Below, piece by piece: positions 37,122-45,721 of a stretch of DNA of 64,000 nt. The translations under genes were made by a program, and so were the position numbers. How positions within the stretch are numbered: the first letter of the stretch is position 1; each line of letters starts with the position of its first letter. The notes under the pieces are model-generated. The model saw only the letters and a list, made by a program, of their open reading frames with translations, was not told the DNA's origin and made no database searches. The DNA is from Bacteroidales bacterium (lineage in GTDB: Bacteria; Bacteroidota; Bacteroidia; Bacteroidales; UBA932): the NCBI GenBank assembly GCA_017465225.1, contig JAFTWQ010000028.1, forward strand, positions 1 through 64,000, written 5' to 3'.

Positions 37122-38561
37122 ATGAAAAGGACATTCATCACTGCTCTTGCAGCCATGATGCTCTGCATCCCGTCTTTCGCGTCGGAGACCGCTTCATCCG
37201 ACGAGGTAAAGGAGACAAAAAAGAAGAAGGAAGTCACATATAACGAGAAGGGAGAGATCATCAAGACCGGAACGAACTTCGGCCCTCTTCCTGTAGTCGC
37301 TTACGACGCTGACCGCGGATTCCAGTTCGGAGCCCTTCTGAACCTCTACAACTTCGGAAACGGCGACACATATCCGAACCCGAAGTCGACATGGTATTTC
37401 GAGGCTTCCGCATATACAAAGGAAGGAAGCATCGGAAGCTACAAGTTAATCGTGAACTATGACAACAAGACCCTTATCCCGGGAGTAAGAATGTCAATCT
37501 GTTCAGGATATTACAAGGATGCGGCTCTTGACTTCTACGGATTCAACGGCTACGAGAGCAACTACATTGCTCCGAAGCAGCTTTTCGCTGACGGCGACTT
37601 CCAGTACCTCGACGACGAGGCAGGAAAGAAGCTTCAGGAGAAGGGCAAATATCCGAAGGGATTCTACCGTTTCGGCCGTGACCTCATCAAGGCCAAGGTC
37701 GACTTCACAGGCGAGATCGCAAAGAATTTCTACTGGGAGGCAGGTTACAACCTTTCGTGGACAAAGACATCTGACTTCGTTCCGAAGGGATACGAGGTTC
37801 TTGCCGGCCAGGATTTCCAGCACGGCACTACCCTCTTCAACCTTTATAAGGATTGGGGAATCATTTCTCCGGATGAGGCGAATGGAGGTCTTATCTCATC
37901 TCTCCGCGCCGGTCTCATGTACGACAGCCGTAATGTCGAGAACAACCCTACAAAGGGTATCTGGGCGGAGGCTCATGTGATCGCAGCACCGAAATGGCTC
38001 GGAACAACTCACGAGCACTATAAATTCTGCGTTACTATGCGTCAGTACCTCCCTATCGTCCAGGACAAGCTCACATTCGCATACAGAGCAGCTTATCAGG
38101 GCACATTCGGAAGCTCGGCTCCATGGTATGCGATGCCGTTCTACACCAACATGGGTCCAAAGGCTGACAACGACGGATTCGGAGGATACCGTACAGTCAG
38201 AGGCCTCATGCTCAACAGGGTACAGGGTCAGGATGTAGGATTCTACAACGCCGAACTCCGCTGGAGATTCATAGACTTCAAGCTCTGGAAGCAGAACATC
38301 GCATTTGCAGTCAGCGCATTTACCGACGGCGCTCACGTATTCAAGGGATATGACATGGAAAACAAGACCGGAAAGTACATGGACCTCTACAACCAGTTCG
38401 TGGACATCAACAGGAAGTGCGACGGTTTCCATGGTTCTGCCGGCGCTGGTCTCCGCTTCATCATGAACCAGAACTTCATCGTTGCATTCGAGTATGCACG
38501 CTGCTTCAACAAGCAGGATGGAAACGGAGCATTCTACATCAACACCGGTTTCCTCTTCTAG
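37122..38561 (+). CDS. BamA/TamA-family outer-membrane surface antigen
   Basis: 479 residues with a signal peptide at about 1-21 (CIPSFASE). There are no POTRA repeats; the mature part goes straight into a barrel whose strands run to a C-terminal aromatic end (FYINTGFLF). GGYRTVRGL near 363-371 corresponds to the conserved VRGF/Y loop-6 motif of Omp85 barrels. This 'Bac_surface_Ag' form without POTRA occurs in Bacteroidota, with function mostly unknown (lipid or protein passage across the outer membrane). It is the last gene of a tight run with the symporter and PlsC, which hints at an envelope-lipid role. Confidence 0.85.
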   Translation: MKRTFITALAAMMLCIPSFASETASSDEVKETKKKKEVTYNEKGEIIKTGTNFGPLPVVAYDADRGFQFGALLNLYNFGNGDTYPNPKSTWYFEASAYTKEGSIGSYKLIVNYDNKTLIPGVRMSICSGYYKDAALDFYGFNGYESNYIAPKQLFADGDFQYLDDEAGKKLQEKGKYPKGFYRFGRDLIKAKVDFTGEIAKNFYWEAGYNLSWTKTSDFVPKGYEVLAGQDFQHGTTLFNLYKDWGIISPDEANGGLISSLRAGLMYDSRNVENNPTKGIWAEAHVIAAPKWLGTTHEHYKFCVTMRQYLPIVQDKLTFAYRAAYQGTFGSSAPWYAMPFYTNMGPKADNDGFGGYRTVRGLMLNRVQGQDVGFYNAELRWRFIDFKLWKQNIAFAVSAFTDGAHVFKGYDMENKTGKYMDLYNQFVDINRKCDGFHGSAGAGLRFIMNQNFIVAFEYARCFNKQDGNGAFYINTGFLF

Positions 38562-38567
38562 GCCAAT

Positions 38568-38594
38568 GTCATCCTGAACAAAGTGAAGGATCCC
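38568..38594 (+). repeat. Solo REP arm
   Basis: GTCATCCTGAACAAAGTG followed by AAGGATCCC: a single arm of the REPIN family, 6 bp after the barrel gene stop, without a partner arm. Confidence 0.65.
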
Positions 38595-38616
38595 TAAAAT
38601 ATTGTATTTATAAAAA

Positions 38617-38624
38617 TATTTTTG
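38617..38624 (+). promoter_or_regulatory. -7 box upstream of gdhA
   Basis: TATTTTTG fits TAnnTTTG, 69 bp before the start codon. The nearest TTG lies only 12 bp upstream, so the -33 element is unclear. Confidence 0.4.
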
Positions 38625-38693
38625 CAAATTTGTGCTTTCGTGCCTTTTCACGGAGGCACATTTTTGTTTCTAAAACCCTAAAACGAACGAATT

Positions 38694-40049
38694 ATGGATC
38701 AGTTTACTCAGAAGTATGTAGACGGATTCATGGCAGATCTGATCGCCAGGAATCCGGGTGAGAAAGAATTCCACCAGGCAGTTAAAGAAGTACTTGAAAG
38801 CGTTGCCCCATATATTGTCGAGCATCCTTACCTTATGGACCAGAAGATTCTGGAAAGAATCGTGGAGCCTGAGCGCATAATCATTTTCCGTGTGCCTTGG
38901 GTAGACGACGAAGGCGAAGTAAGAGTGAACAGAGGCTACAGAGTCCAGTGCAACAGTGCCATCGGTCCATACAAGGGCGGAATCCGTTTCCATCCGAGCG
39001 TGAACCTCAGCATCATGAAGTTCCTTGCTTTCGAGCAGACATTCAAGAACAGCCTCACTACCCTGCCGATGGGTGCAGGAAAGGGAGGTTCGGATTTCGA
39101 TCCTAAAGGAAAATCCGACAATGAGGTCATGAGATTCTGCCAGAGCTTCATGACAGAGCTTCAGAAGCATATCGGAGCAGATACTGACGTCCCTGCCGGT
39201 GATATCGGAGTCGGCGGACGCGAGATCGGCTATATGTTCGGCCAGTACAAGAGACTCCGCGACGAATTCACTGGAGTACTTACAGGAAAGGGACAGGCAT
39301 GGGGAGGAAGCCCGCTCAGGCCTGAAGCAACCGGTTACGGTACATGCTATTTCGCCAGCGCAATGCTTGCAACAAAGGGCGACAGCTATGAGGGCAAGAC
39401 AGTAGCTATCTCAGGTTCCGGAAATGTTGCCCAGTTCGCCGCACAGAAGGCTATCCAGCTCGGAGCCAAGGTGCTTACAATGTCTGACTCTAACGGATAC
39501 ATCTACGATCCTGACGGAATCGACGCTGACAAGCTCGCATACATCATGGAGCTCAAGAACGTGTTCAGAGGCAGAATCAGGGAATATGTCGAGAAATATC
39601 CTACAGCTGAATACCATGCAGGAGAGCGTCCATGGAGCGTGAAATGCGACATCGCAATGCCATGCGCTACCCAGAACGAGCTCAATGAGGAGCAGGCGAA
39701 GACACTTGTGGCAAACGGCTGCATCTGCGTCGCAGAGGGTGCGAACATGCCATGTACCCCTGAAGCTATCGCAGTATTCCAGAACGCGAAGCTCCTCTAC
39801 TCTCCAGGAAAGGCATCAAATGCCGGCGGAGTTGCCACATCAGGTCTTGAAATGACCCAGAACTCGATGAGGCTCAGATGGACACGCGAGGAGGTCGACC
39901 AGCATCTCCGACAGATCATGACAGACATCCACGAAGCATGCGTGAAATATGGTACAGAAGCGGACGGCTATGTCAATTATGTGAAGGGAGCAAACATCGC
40001 CGGATTCATCAAGGTTGCCGAGGCAATGATGTCACACGGTATTGTATAG
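38694..40049 (+). CDS. gdhA: NADP-type glutamate dehydrogenase
   Basis: 451 residues, typical of the hexameric class I enzyme that aminates 2-oxoglutarate to glutamate. The dimerisation/catalytic domain has YKGGIRFHPSV and PMGAGKGGSDFDPKG (the catalytic lysine region; Ala replaces the commoner Gly in GGGKGG). The Rossmann domain has ISGSGNVAQFAAQKA near 230-245. PCATQNELNEEQA and ANMPCTPEA are also family-typical. It works in the cytoplasm in ammonium assimilation and would be able to use ammonia released by the glycine cleavage genes nearby. Single gene, with its own -7 box and terminator. Confidence 0.95.
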   Translation: MDQFTQKYVDGFMADLIARNPGEKEFHQAVKEVLESVAPYIVEHPYLMDQKILERIVEPERIIIFRVPWVDDEGEVRVNRGYRVQCNSAIGPYKGGIRFHPSVNLSIMKFLAFEQTFKNSLTTLPMGAGKGGSDFDPKGKSDNEVMRFCQSFMTELQKHIGADTDVPAGDIGVGGREIGYMFGQYKRLRDEFTGVLTGKGQAWGGSPLRPEATGYGTCYFASAMLATKGDSYEGKTVAISGSGNVAQFAAQKAIQLGAKVLTMSDSNGYIYDPDGIDADKLAYIMELKNVFRGRIREYVEKYPTAEYHAGERPWSVKCDIAMPCATQNELNEEQAKTLVANGCICVAEGANMPCTPEAIAVFQNAKLLYSPGKASNAGGVATSGLEMTQNSMRLRWTREEVDQHLRQIMTDIHEACVKYGTEADGYVNYVKGANIAGFIKVAEAMMSHGIV

Positions 40050-40071
40050 CTTGCAAAAAATCCTTAAATTA

Positions 40072-40113
40072 GCAGACTGTTTTTCCGGATTCCGGAAAGG
40101 CAGTCTGCTTTTT
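40072..40113 (+). terminator. Intrinsic terminator of gdhA
   Basis: GCAGACTG (40072-40079) pairs with CAGTCTGC (40101-40108). The arms enclose an inner TTCCGGA/TCCGGAA stem and are followed by TTTTT. Confidence 0.8.
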
Positions 40114-40134
40114 CATTATAAAATCCAGTATATC

Positions 40135-40746
40135 ATGCATATAGGAATCGCCGGAAATATAGGCTGCGGAAAGACCACTTTGACAAGAATGCTCGCCGAG
40201 CATTACGGATGGACTCCCAAATACGAGGCCGTCACATACAACCCATACCTTGAAGACTACTACAAGGATATACAGAGGTGGTCCTACAACCTTGAGACAT
40301 ATTTCCTTGCGCAGCGGTTCCAGGACCTGCTGGATATCTCCAAGTCGGAAGACGTCATCATCCAGGACAGGACGATAATGGAGGGTGTACATATCTTCGT
40401 GGCCAACAACAAGGCGATGGGCAACCTTTCCGACCGTGATTTCGACACATACATGCAGCTGTTCAACCTCATGATGTCGATGGTCAACGAGCCTGACCTT
40501 CTCATATACCTCAAATCATCGATCCCGACACTCGTCTCACAGATCCAGAAGCGAGGACGCGACTACGAGAAGAGCATAAGCATCGAATACCTCAGCAATC
40601 TTAACGAGAGGTATGATGAATGGATCTCCAACTACAAGGGCAAGGTTCTGGTAATCGAGGCTGACGAGCTCGATTTCGAGCACAGACCGGAAGATTTCGC
40701 GTCGATTACCGACAAGATTGACGCACAGCTTTACGGACTTTTCTAG
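40135..40746 (+). CDS. Deoxynucleoside kinase family protein
   Basis: 203 residues from the ATG at 40135 (MHIGIAGNIG); the open frame extends upstream but into the terminator. A P-loop GNIGCGKTT is at 7-15, and QDRTIMEGVHIF near 82-93 corresponds to the DRS/erythro region of the dCK/dGK-type kinases. QKRGRDYEKSI matches the lid arginine segment. The enzyme would phosphorylate deoxynucleosides in salvage, using ATP, in the cytoplasm. Substrate preference (dA/dG or dC/T) is not clear. The distance to gdhA, with a terminator between, suggests a separate transcript. Confidence 0.88.
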   Translation: MHIGIAGNIGCGKTTLTRMLAEHYGWTPKYEAVTYNPYLEDYYKDIQRWSYNLETYFLAQRFQDLLDISKSEDVIIQDRTIMEGVHIFVANNKAMGNLSDRDFDTYMQLFNLMMSMVNEPDLLIYLKSSIPTLVSQIQKRGRDYEKSISIEYLSNLNERYDEWISNYKGKVLVIEADELDFEHRPEDFASITDKIDAQLYGLF

Positions 40747-40804
40747 ACATTCAAGAAAATTGCACGGTTTTTGCGGTGGTACAAGTCTTGAAAATCTTAT
40801 TATC

Positions 40805-41470
40805 ATGAGACTGACTGCCACTTTACTGATGCTCCTGACTGCGGCTGTTGTCATTGAGGCCAGGACAGATGATACTCTTATCCCAGTACATGGAATGGTC
40901 ATTGACAGAGATACCAAAGAAGGTATCCCGGACGCAATCGTGACAATATTCCACGAAGATCATGAAATAACAACCAGCACGGATTCCTCCGGATATTTTG
41001 TCATAAACACTTGCAGATGTGAAGCATGTCACGTATTTGCCTACCACAACAAGTATAACAGGGAAGGCAGTACTTTACTGCAGATAACGGACAACACCCC
41101 ATTCATAAGAATCGATCTGGCCAGAGAGCATACTGAAGAATTGGCAGAAAAGATTCAAAGACTGATCGAGATAGCAGACTGCACTTATTTTGAACAGGAA
41201 ACAATCAACAGATCCTTTGAAGATGAGATCTCACAGATGAAGAAGCATGGCAGGAAATTCTGTACGAGCGGCTTACCGTACAGGCCGGCAGGGTATCGCA
41301 GCGGCTATCTGAAAAGCCCAGAATCAGTCAGAAACAGCTATATGATAAAGTCCACAGAGTATTTTGAATGCCAGGCAAACGAGTCATTCTTCGAGACTTA
41401 CGGAAGAAAGACACGTGACGTGAGAAGATTATCCAACAGAATCAAGGCCAGCAGAAAAACGGTCTCTTAA
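40805..41470 (+). CDS. Exported protein with CarboxypepD_reg-like domain, function unknown
   Basis: 221 residues from the ATG at 40805. A signal peptide (about 1-17, LLTAAVVIEA) leads to a carboxypeptidase-regulatory-like beta-sandwich at about 20-105 (HGMVIDRDTKEGIPDAIVTI, DSSGYFVIN). A helical, basic C-terminal part with no recognised motif follows. CRCEAC near 74-79 puts three Cys within six residues. This domain usually caps outer-membrane receptors; here it stands alone. The gene ends 4 bp inside the 3' end of the convergent LytTR regulator. Confidence 0.7.
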   Translation: MRLTATLLMLLTAAVVIEARTDDTLIPVHGMVIDRDTKEGIPDAIVTIFHEDHEITTSTDSSGYFVINTCRCEACHVFAYHNKYNREGSTLLQITDNTPFIRIDLAREHTEELAEKIQRLIEIADCTYFEQETINRSFEDEISQMKKHGRKFCTSGLPYRPAGYRSGYLKSPESVRNSYMIKSTEYFECQANESFFETYGRKTRDVRRLSNRIKASRKTVS

Positions 41471-42264
41471 AGCATTTCCGAAAGACGGTCATAATATCGT
41501 TTGGTGACAGGGATATGCATCATATCCTTGGCATCAAGTTCTGCATATACTATTCCCTCCTTGTCTTTACGAAGGACCTTGATATGCACAGGATTGACAT
41601 AGAAAGACCTGTGACATCTCACAAGTCCGTGATCCTGACAGAGTTCATCCAGGGCCTTCATCGAACTTCGCAGGACATATGACCTTACTTTTCCGTTATC
41701 TGTATAGAAGATATTCACATAATTCTCTTCTGCTGTTATGTAGAGAATGGATTCCGGAGTAAGGACTATCTTGAGATTGTGTCTGTCGTCATAGAACCTC
41801 ATCCTTTGAGATGCTCCCGCTGCCTCATCATCCACCTTGTTATGGTAATCATAAAGCCTGAGGGAAAGAGCAAGTATTATATATGGGATGACAAGAGTCA
41901 GGGACACATATTGAAAAGAAGACGCGAATGCCTCGAAATATGGCATAGGCTTATGTCTCACAAGCCATATGTACAAGGCCACGAAAAAGGACATGAAAAT
42001 TATCTCTCCCAGACACCAGGATATATACAGGGAGTAGTTCATCTTCATCGGGAGATAATAATACAGCAGGCGCAAGATTATGGCAGAGAGGAGTATGATG
42101 CAGGATGATATTGTAAGATGCACTCCGAACCATTCGTTACCCATGAACTCCACAGAATTCAGCGGGCGGTAAATAAGCATGAAAGCGAAGAAGAATACCG
42201 GCAGAACGATCATGTGAAGAAGCTGCGGGACAAAGCGCCTGAATATCTTGGAAACCTGGCTCAT
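41467..42264 (-). CDS. Membrane-anchored LytTR-type transcriptional regulator
   Basis: 265 residues from the ATG at 42264 (an in-frame GTG lies 9 bp upstream). Four membrane helices fill about residues 15-135. A LytTR DNA-binding domain occupies about 165-265 (ILYITAEENYVNIFY, VRCHRSFYVNPVHI, IPVTKRYYDRLSEML). There is no receiver domain, so DNA binding is probably tied to a membrane signal rather than phosphorylation; this layout is known in Bacteroidota and Firmicutes. Its promoter carries repeats with LytTR-like spacing, which suggests autoregulation. Target genes other than itself are not evident. Confidence 0.85.
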   Translation of the reverse strand: MSQVSKIFRRFVPQLLHMIVLPVFFFAFMLIYRPLNSVEFMGNEWFGVHLTISSCIILLSAIILRLLYYYLPMKMNYSLYISWCLGEIIFMSFFVALYIWLVRHKPMPYFEAFASSFQYVSLTLVIPYIILALSLRLYDYHNKVDDEAAGASQRMRFYDDRHNLKIVLTPESILYITAEENYVNIFYTDNGKVRSYVLRSSMKALDELCQDHGLVRCHRSFYVNPVHIKVLRKDKEGIVYAELDAKDMMHIPVTKRYYDRLSEML

Positions 42265-42282
42265 ATTGGTCACAAATTAGGT

Positions 42283-42338
42283 GGGACAAAATTACGAAAT
42301 ATATTTTTTAGTCCCAAATATTCATTTTTTGTCCCAAA
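42283..42338 (-). promoter_or_regulatory. Promoter and LytTR-like operator of the regulator
   Basis: On the - strand TTTG (42318-42315), a 20-bp gap and TAATTTTG (42294-42287) form a promoter. Direct repeats GTCCCAAA at 42311-42318 and 42331-42338 (20-bp period), plus an inverted GGGACAAAA at 42283-42291, overlap or flank it. Known LytTR sites are paired ~9-bp direct repeats about two turns apart. Confidence 0.6.
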
Positions 42339-42404
42339 ATCTTTGTGATAATCACAATTTCGCCCCACATATCCCTATTTCTTTCAAAATCGGGCAATGC
42401 AGGA

Positions 42405-42494
42405 TACCTTTGCATCATAAGGTTGACACTAAAACCTGATTCTAAGTTAAAGTACATGAGAAAGAGGCTGTCGTGAGACAGCCTCTTCTTCTTT
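42405..42494 (+). ncRNA. Candidate small RNA with own promoter and terminator
   Basis: TACCTTTG (42405-42412) fits the -7 box. About 50 bases later a strong hairpin (42463-42486) followed by TCTTCTTT ends the unit. No gene lies on this strand downstream. A 6-codon ORF, MRKRLS (42456-42476), runs into the hairpin. A transcript of about 75 nt is predicted. The -33 region is poor (TTTC), so this remains a candidate. Confidence 0.35.
42463..42494. terminator. Bidirectional terminator
   Basis: Perfect 10-bp stem AGAGGCTGTC / GACAGCCTCT with a GTGA loop and TCTTCTTT on the + strand side; TTTCTC follows on the - strand. It would end the lpdA-yfcC transcript and the candidate RNA. Confidence 0.75.
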
Positions 42495-43992
42495 AGAATC
42501 CCGACAGATCAAGAAACAATGTCGGAAGCAGAAGCAGGAATCCGACAGCGACCAGCAGGAGTATGAACTTCCATATAAACTTCACCCATTTTTCATAAGG
42601 GATCTTGGCTACCGAAAGTACAGCCATCAGTACACCCGAGCATGGAGTGATCATATTGGTGAATCCGTCACCGAACTGGAAGGCAAGGACCGTAGCCTGA
42701 CGCGAAACACCTATCAGATCAGAGAACGGCGCCATGATGGGCATTGTAACGGCAGCCTTGGCTGAAGCTGAAGGGATGAACAGATTTATGAAGGTCTGGA
42801 TACCGTACATAGTTCCAAGCGCCCCGACCTTACCTGATCCATCAAGAGCCGAAGCCATTGAATTCAGCATCGTATCGATGACCTGTCCATTCTTGAGTAT
42901 CACGATGATTCCTGCCGCAAAACCGATTATGAGGGCTGCCGAGAATATATCCTTTGCACCGGCAATGAACTCCTTCGCGATATCGTCAGCAGAATAATCA
43001 GCTGCAAAGCCGGAAGCTACAGCAAGGGCCATGAAAAGAGCGCATATTTCCGGAAGATACCAGCCGTATCCCATAACTCCTGCCACCATGAACACGATGG
43101 TGAACATCAGGAGATTGAGGATGAACATCCTGTTGGAATTGCGCAATGCGAACAATGAAACAAGCGCAAATACAGCGGTAAGGGTCCAGAGAAGCCATGG
43201 AGTGCTGAATTCTCCCTGTCCTATCTTTATGACGCAGTCCGAAGCATAGAATACAGAGAACAGCACAAGGGAAATGAGTATGAGTCCGAAACAGATCCAC
43301 GCCCTGATTCCGCTCCCCTTTCCGGAAGTTTCCTCTTCAATTTCCATATTAGCAGACTCAATTGCAGCCACAGGCTTTCTGACCTTGGACGCGTACCAGA
43401 GAACGAATACAATAGCTATCGCCATCAGGACAACCCAGCAGACGGCCCTGTATTCTATTCCGGAGAACAAAGGCAGTCCGGACATGTCCTGCGCGATGCC
43501 GATCGTGAACGGATTCAGCATTGCACCAGCAAATCCTACATGAGCTGCAAGATAAACCATGCATACACCCACGAAATCGTCATATCCGAGCGACCTTGCC
43601 AACGGTATGACAACTGCCACAAATGCAATGGTTTCCTCACTCATGCCGAAAACAGCCCCGAAAATGCCGAACAGAAGCATTACAAGCGTGATGACGATAT
43701 TACCTACGCCAAGCCTCCTGATGAGTCCGTAACGCTCGAGTCCCTGCACCTTCGATATGAACTTCATTATGCCATGGTCCACTGCCTTGGTACTGTTTAC
43801 GACCCAGAATGCCCCTCCGATGATAAGAACGAATGCGATGATTCCTGCCTGCTGGCTGAATCCTTCATACAAGGCGGAGAATACCTGCCAGGTCTGAGGC
43901 TCTCCTCCAGGCACAAACCATGTCGCCACCGCACATAGCAGCAGGACGGTGAATATGATCACATATGTATTCGGTACCTTGAATTTTCCCAT
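42493..43992 (-). CDS. YfcC family (C4-dicarboxylate/amino-acid type) transporter
   Basis: 499 residues from the ATG at 43992 (MGKFKVPNTYVII); an upstream extension in the open frame overlaps lpdA and is rejected. Twelve or so helices can be drawn. FGMSEETIAFVAVVIPLARSLG near 140-161, a matching NLFIPSASAKAAVTMPIMAPFSDL in the C-terminal half, and FQFGDGFTNMITPCSG are typical of YfcC/DcuC-like carriers. Substrates of YfcC proteins are poorly defined (dicarboxylates, amino acids or peptides proposed). It follows lpdA by 5 bp and ends at a terminator, so it is the last gene of the glycine-cleavage transcript. That makes an amino-acid role plausible but unproven. Confidence 0.85.
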   Translation of the reverse strand: MGKFKVPNTYVIIFTVLLLCAVATWFVPGGEPQTWQVFSALYEGFSQQAGIIAFVLIIGGAFWVVNSTKAVDHGIMKFISKVQGLERYGLIRRLGVGNIVITLVMLLFGIFGAVFGMSEETIAFVAVVIPLARSLGYDDFVGVCMVYLAAHVGFAGAMLNPFTIGIAQDMSGLPLFSGIEYRAVCWVVLMAIAIVFVLWYASKVRKPVAAIESANMEIEEETSGKGSGIRAWICFGLILISLVLFSVFYASDCVIKIGQGEFSTPWLLWTLTAVFALVSLFALRNSNRMFILNLLMFTIVFMVAGVMGYGWYLPEICALFMALAVASGFAADYSADDIAKEFIAGAKDIFSAALIIGFAAGIIVILKNGQVIDTMLNSMASALDGSGKVGALGTMYGIQTFINLFIPSASAKAAVTMPIMAPFSDLIGVSRQATVLAFQFGDGFTNMITPCSGVLMAVLSVAKIPYEKWVKFIWKFILLLVAVGFLLLLPTLFLDLSGF

Positions 43993-43997
43993 TATGA

Positions 43998-45338
43998 TCA
44001 AGAATGAATTGCTGACTGAAGTACCTCTGTAAGGGTCGGATGAGTGTGGATGACGCTCTGGAACTCCTCGAGAGTAGCCTTTCGCGAGATCATCGCACAT
44101 GCTTCCTGAACGATATCGGAGGCATGCGGGCCAAAGAGATGGCATCCAAGAACATTACCGGTTTCAGCTGAAACCACTATCTTGCAGAAACCGTCAGTCT
44201 CCCCCATTGTCACGGCCTTTCCGTTTGCACGGAAGAACGACTTGAGGCATTTCACAGGTATGCCTGCCTCCTTGCATTCATCCTCGGTCTTGCCGACACT
44301 TGCAGCTTCAGGCGAAGTGAACACAGCCGCCGGCATTACTGAAAGGTCGATTTCATTCACAATGCCCATGATATGGTCAAGAGCCACTATGCCCTGGAAT
44401 GTCGCGGCATGAGCAAGCATCATTTTTCCGTTGATGTCGCCGACAGCATAGATATGAGGCACATTGGTCTGCATGAAATCGTTCACGACGATACCGCGAG
44501 GTGTGAATTCGATGCCGGCATCAGCCAGGTTGAGCGAACCCACATTGGCACGACGGCCGACAGCCATCAGCACCTTATCCGCCTCGACGACCTCTTCCTT
44601 GCCTTTGCGAGTGAAAGTGACTCTATACACGCCTTCAGATTCTTCAATTCCTGTCACCTGAGCCTGTGTATTGATCTCGATTCCCCTCTTTCCAAGACTC
44701 TGCTTGAGTCTTTTAGCAAGGTCGGTATCAAAGCGCGGAAGGATGTCCTTGCAATACTCAAGGACAGTCACTTCGCTTCCGAAACTGTGGAATATTGACG
44801 CGAATTCCAAACCGATGACACCACCGCCGATGACGCACAGTCTCTGCGGAACTTCCTCGATATCAAGGATTTCACGTGATGTCAGGATTCCGGGAAGATC
44901 TGCTCCAGGGACTGGCAGAGAAGCTGATACAGAGCCGGTTGCAATGATTATATAATCTGCGGAATATTCCTCTTCACCGACAATGACGGTATGCTGGTCC
45001 TTGAATGAAGCCTTGCCGCGAACGAGGGTTATCAGCTTATGGCCCATCAATGATTCGACTCCTCCTCGAAGCTGCTCGACGACAGCATTCTTGCGCGCTG
45101 TCACAGCCTTGAAATCAAAGTCATATGAAAGTCCGGTCACGCCGAATGTCTCGGCATCCTTGAGTCCGTCAAGGACCTCCGCGTTCTTGCAGAAAGCCTT
45201 CGTCGGGATACATCCCTCATTGAGGCATGTGCCTCCAAGGTTTCCCGATTCGATCAGCAAGACCTCCACTCCCCTTCTTGCAGCCAGCAGAGCGGTCTCA
45301 TATCCGCCCGGCCCGGCACCAATGATTATTATTTTCAT
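43998..45338 (-). CDS. lpdA: Dihydrolipoyl dehydrogenase (E3 / L-protein)
   Basis: 446 residues. An FAD-binding GAGPGGYETAL near 7-17 leads to the redox pair in GGTCLNEGCIPTK (Cys38, Cys43). An NAD-binding GGGVIGLEFASIF lies near 173-185, and the C-terminal dimer-interface HTHPTLTE supplies the catalytic His433 and Glu438. It re-oxidises dihydrolipoyl groups to form NADH, here most likely on GcvH, since no 2-oxoacid dehydrogenase genes are in view. It lies downstream of gcvPB, separated from it only by the GIY-YIG element, so it was probably contiguous with the gcv genes before that insertion. Confidence 0.95.
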   Translation of the reverse strand: MKIIIIGAGPGGYETALLAARRGVEVLLIESGNLGGTCLNEGCIPTKAFCKNAEVLDGLKDAETFGVTGLSYDFDFKAVTARKNAVVEQLRGGVESLMGHKLITLVRGKASFKDQHTVIVGEEEYSADYIIIATGSVSASLPVPGADLPGILTSREILDIEEVPQRLCVIGGGVIGLEFASIFHSFGSEVTVLEYCKDILPRFDTDLAKRLKQSLGKRGIEINTQAQVTGIEESEGVYRVTFTRKGKEEVVEADKVLMAVGRRANVGSLNLADAGIEFTPRGIVVNDFMQTNVPHIYAVGDINGKMMLAHAATFQGIVALDHIMGIVNEIDLSVMPAAVFTSPEAASVGKTEDECKEAGIPVKCLKSFFRANGKAVTMGETDGFCKIVVSAETGNVLGCHLFGPHASDIVQEACAMISRKATLEEFQSVIHTHPTLTEVLQSAIHS

Positions 45339-45356
45339 AATAATACTTATTAATAT

Positions 45357-45711
45357 GTCATTCTGAACGGAACGAAGTGAAGTGAAGAATCTTTAAACAA
45401 TATCCTCATAAAGATCTCTTCTTTCAGGATTAATCGTATCAATCAAAGCATCCTTACGGAATCTCTTCCATCCTTTGAGAACCTTCTCTCGACCTATAGC
45501 TTGTTCTATATCCGAAAAAGACTCATAATAAACCAACTTATGGCATGAATACTTTAAAGTAAATCCTCCGGATATTCCATTTTTATGTTCTCTTACCCTA
45601 CGTACCAAATCATTAGTAACTCCAATATAAAGAGCTTTATTGGAGTTACTGGACATCATGTAAACATAGTAGGTGTTGTACATAAAGATTCTTCGCTTCG
45701 CTCAGAATGAC
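45357..45711. mobile_element. REP-bracketed GIY-YIG unit
   Basis: A 355-bp unit. Arm A (GTCATTCTGAACGGAACG..., 45357-45393) and the inverted arm B (...CGCTCAGAATGAC, 45684-45711) flank one small gene whose stop and start codons touch the arms. The arms belong to the family of the 73-bp REPINs in the permease leaders. The unit lies between gcvPB and lpdA. Mobility is inferred from this layout; no target-site duplication was confirmed. Confidence 0.6.
45393..45683 (-). CDS. GIY-YIG nuclease domain protein (UPF0213-like)
   Basis: 96 residues, a single GIY-YIG domain: YYVYMMSS (the GIY strand), ALYIGVTND (the YIG strand), Arg in LVRRVREHK and the metal-binding Glu region IGREKVLKGW. These small proteins resemble the UvrC N-terminal nuclease domain and homing endonucleases; most have no known task. 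It is not UvrC, having no other domains. The ATG is immediately preceded by REP arm B, leaving no room for a promoter outside the arm, and the stop abuts arm A. This suggests the nuclease and repeat evolve together, much as RAYT genes do with REP sequences in proteobacteria. Confidence 0.85.
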   Translation of the reverse strand: MYNTYYVYMMSSNSNKALYIGVTNDLVRRVREHKNGISGGFTLKYSCHKLVYYESFSDIEQAIGREKVLKGWKRFRKDALIDTINPERRDLYEDIV

Positions 45712-45721
45712 AAGTTAATGT

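Noticed and set aside
43993..44145. N-terminal extension of the YfcC transporter
   Set aside because: It overlaps lpdA, shows no membrane pattern and gives way to a good start at 43992.
45393..45683. UvrC excinuclease subunit
   Set aside because: Only the GIY-YIG domain is present in 96 residues; no UVR or RNase H-like domains.
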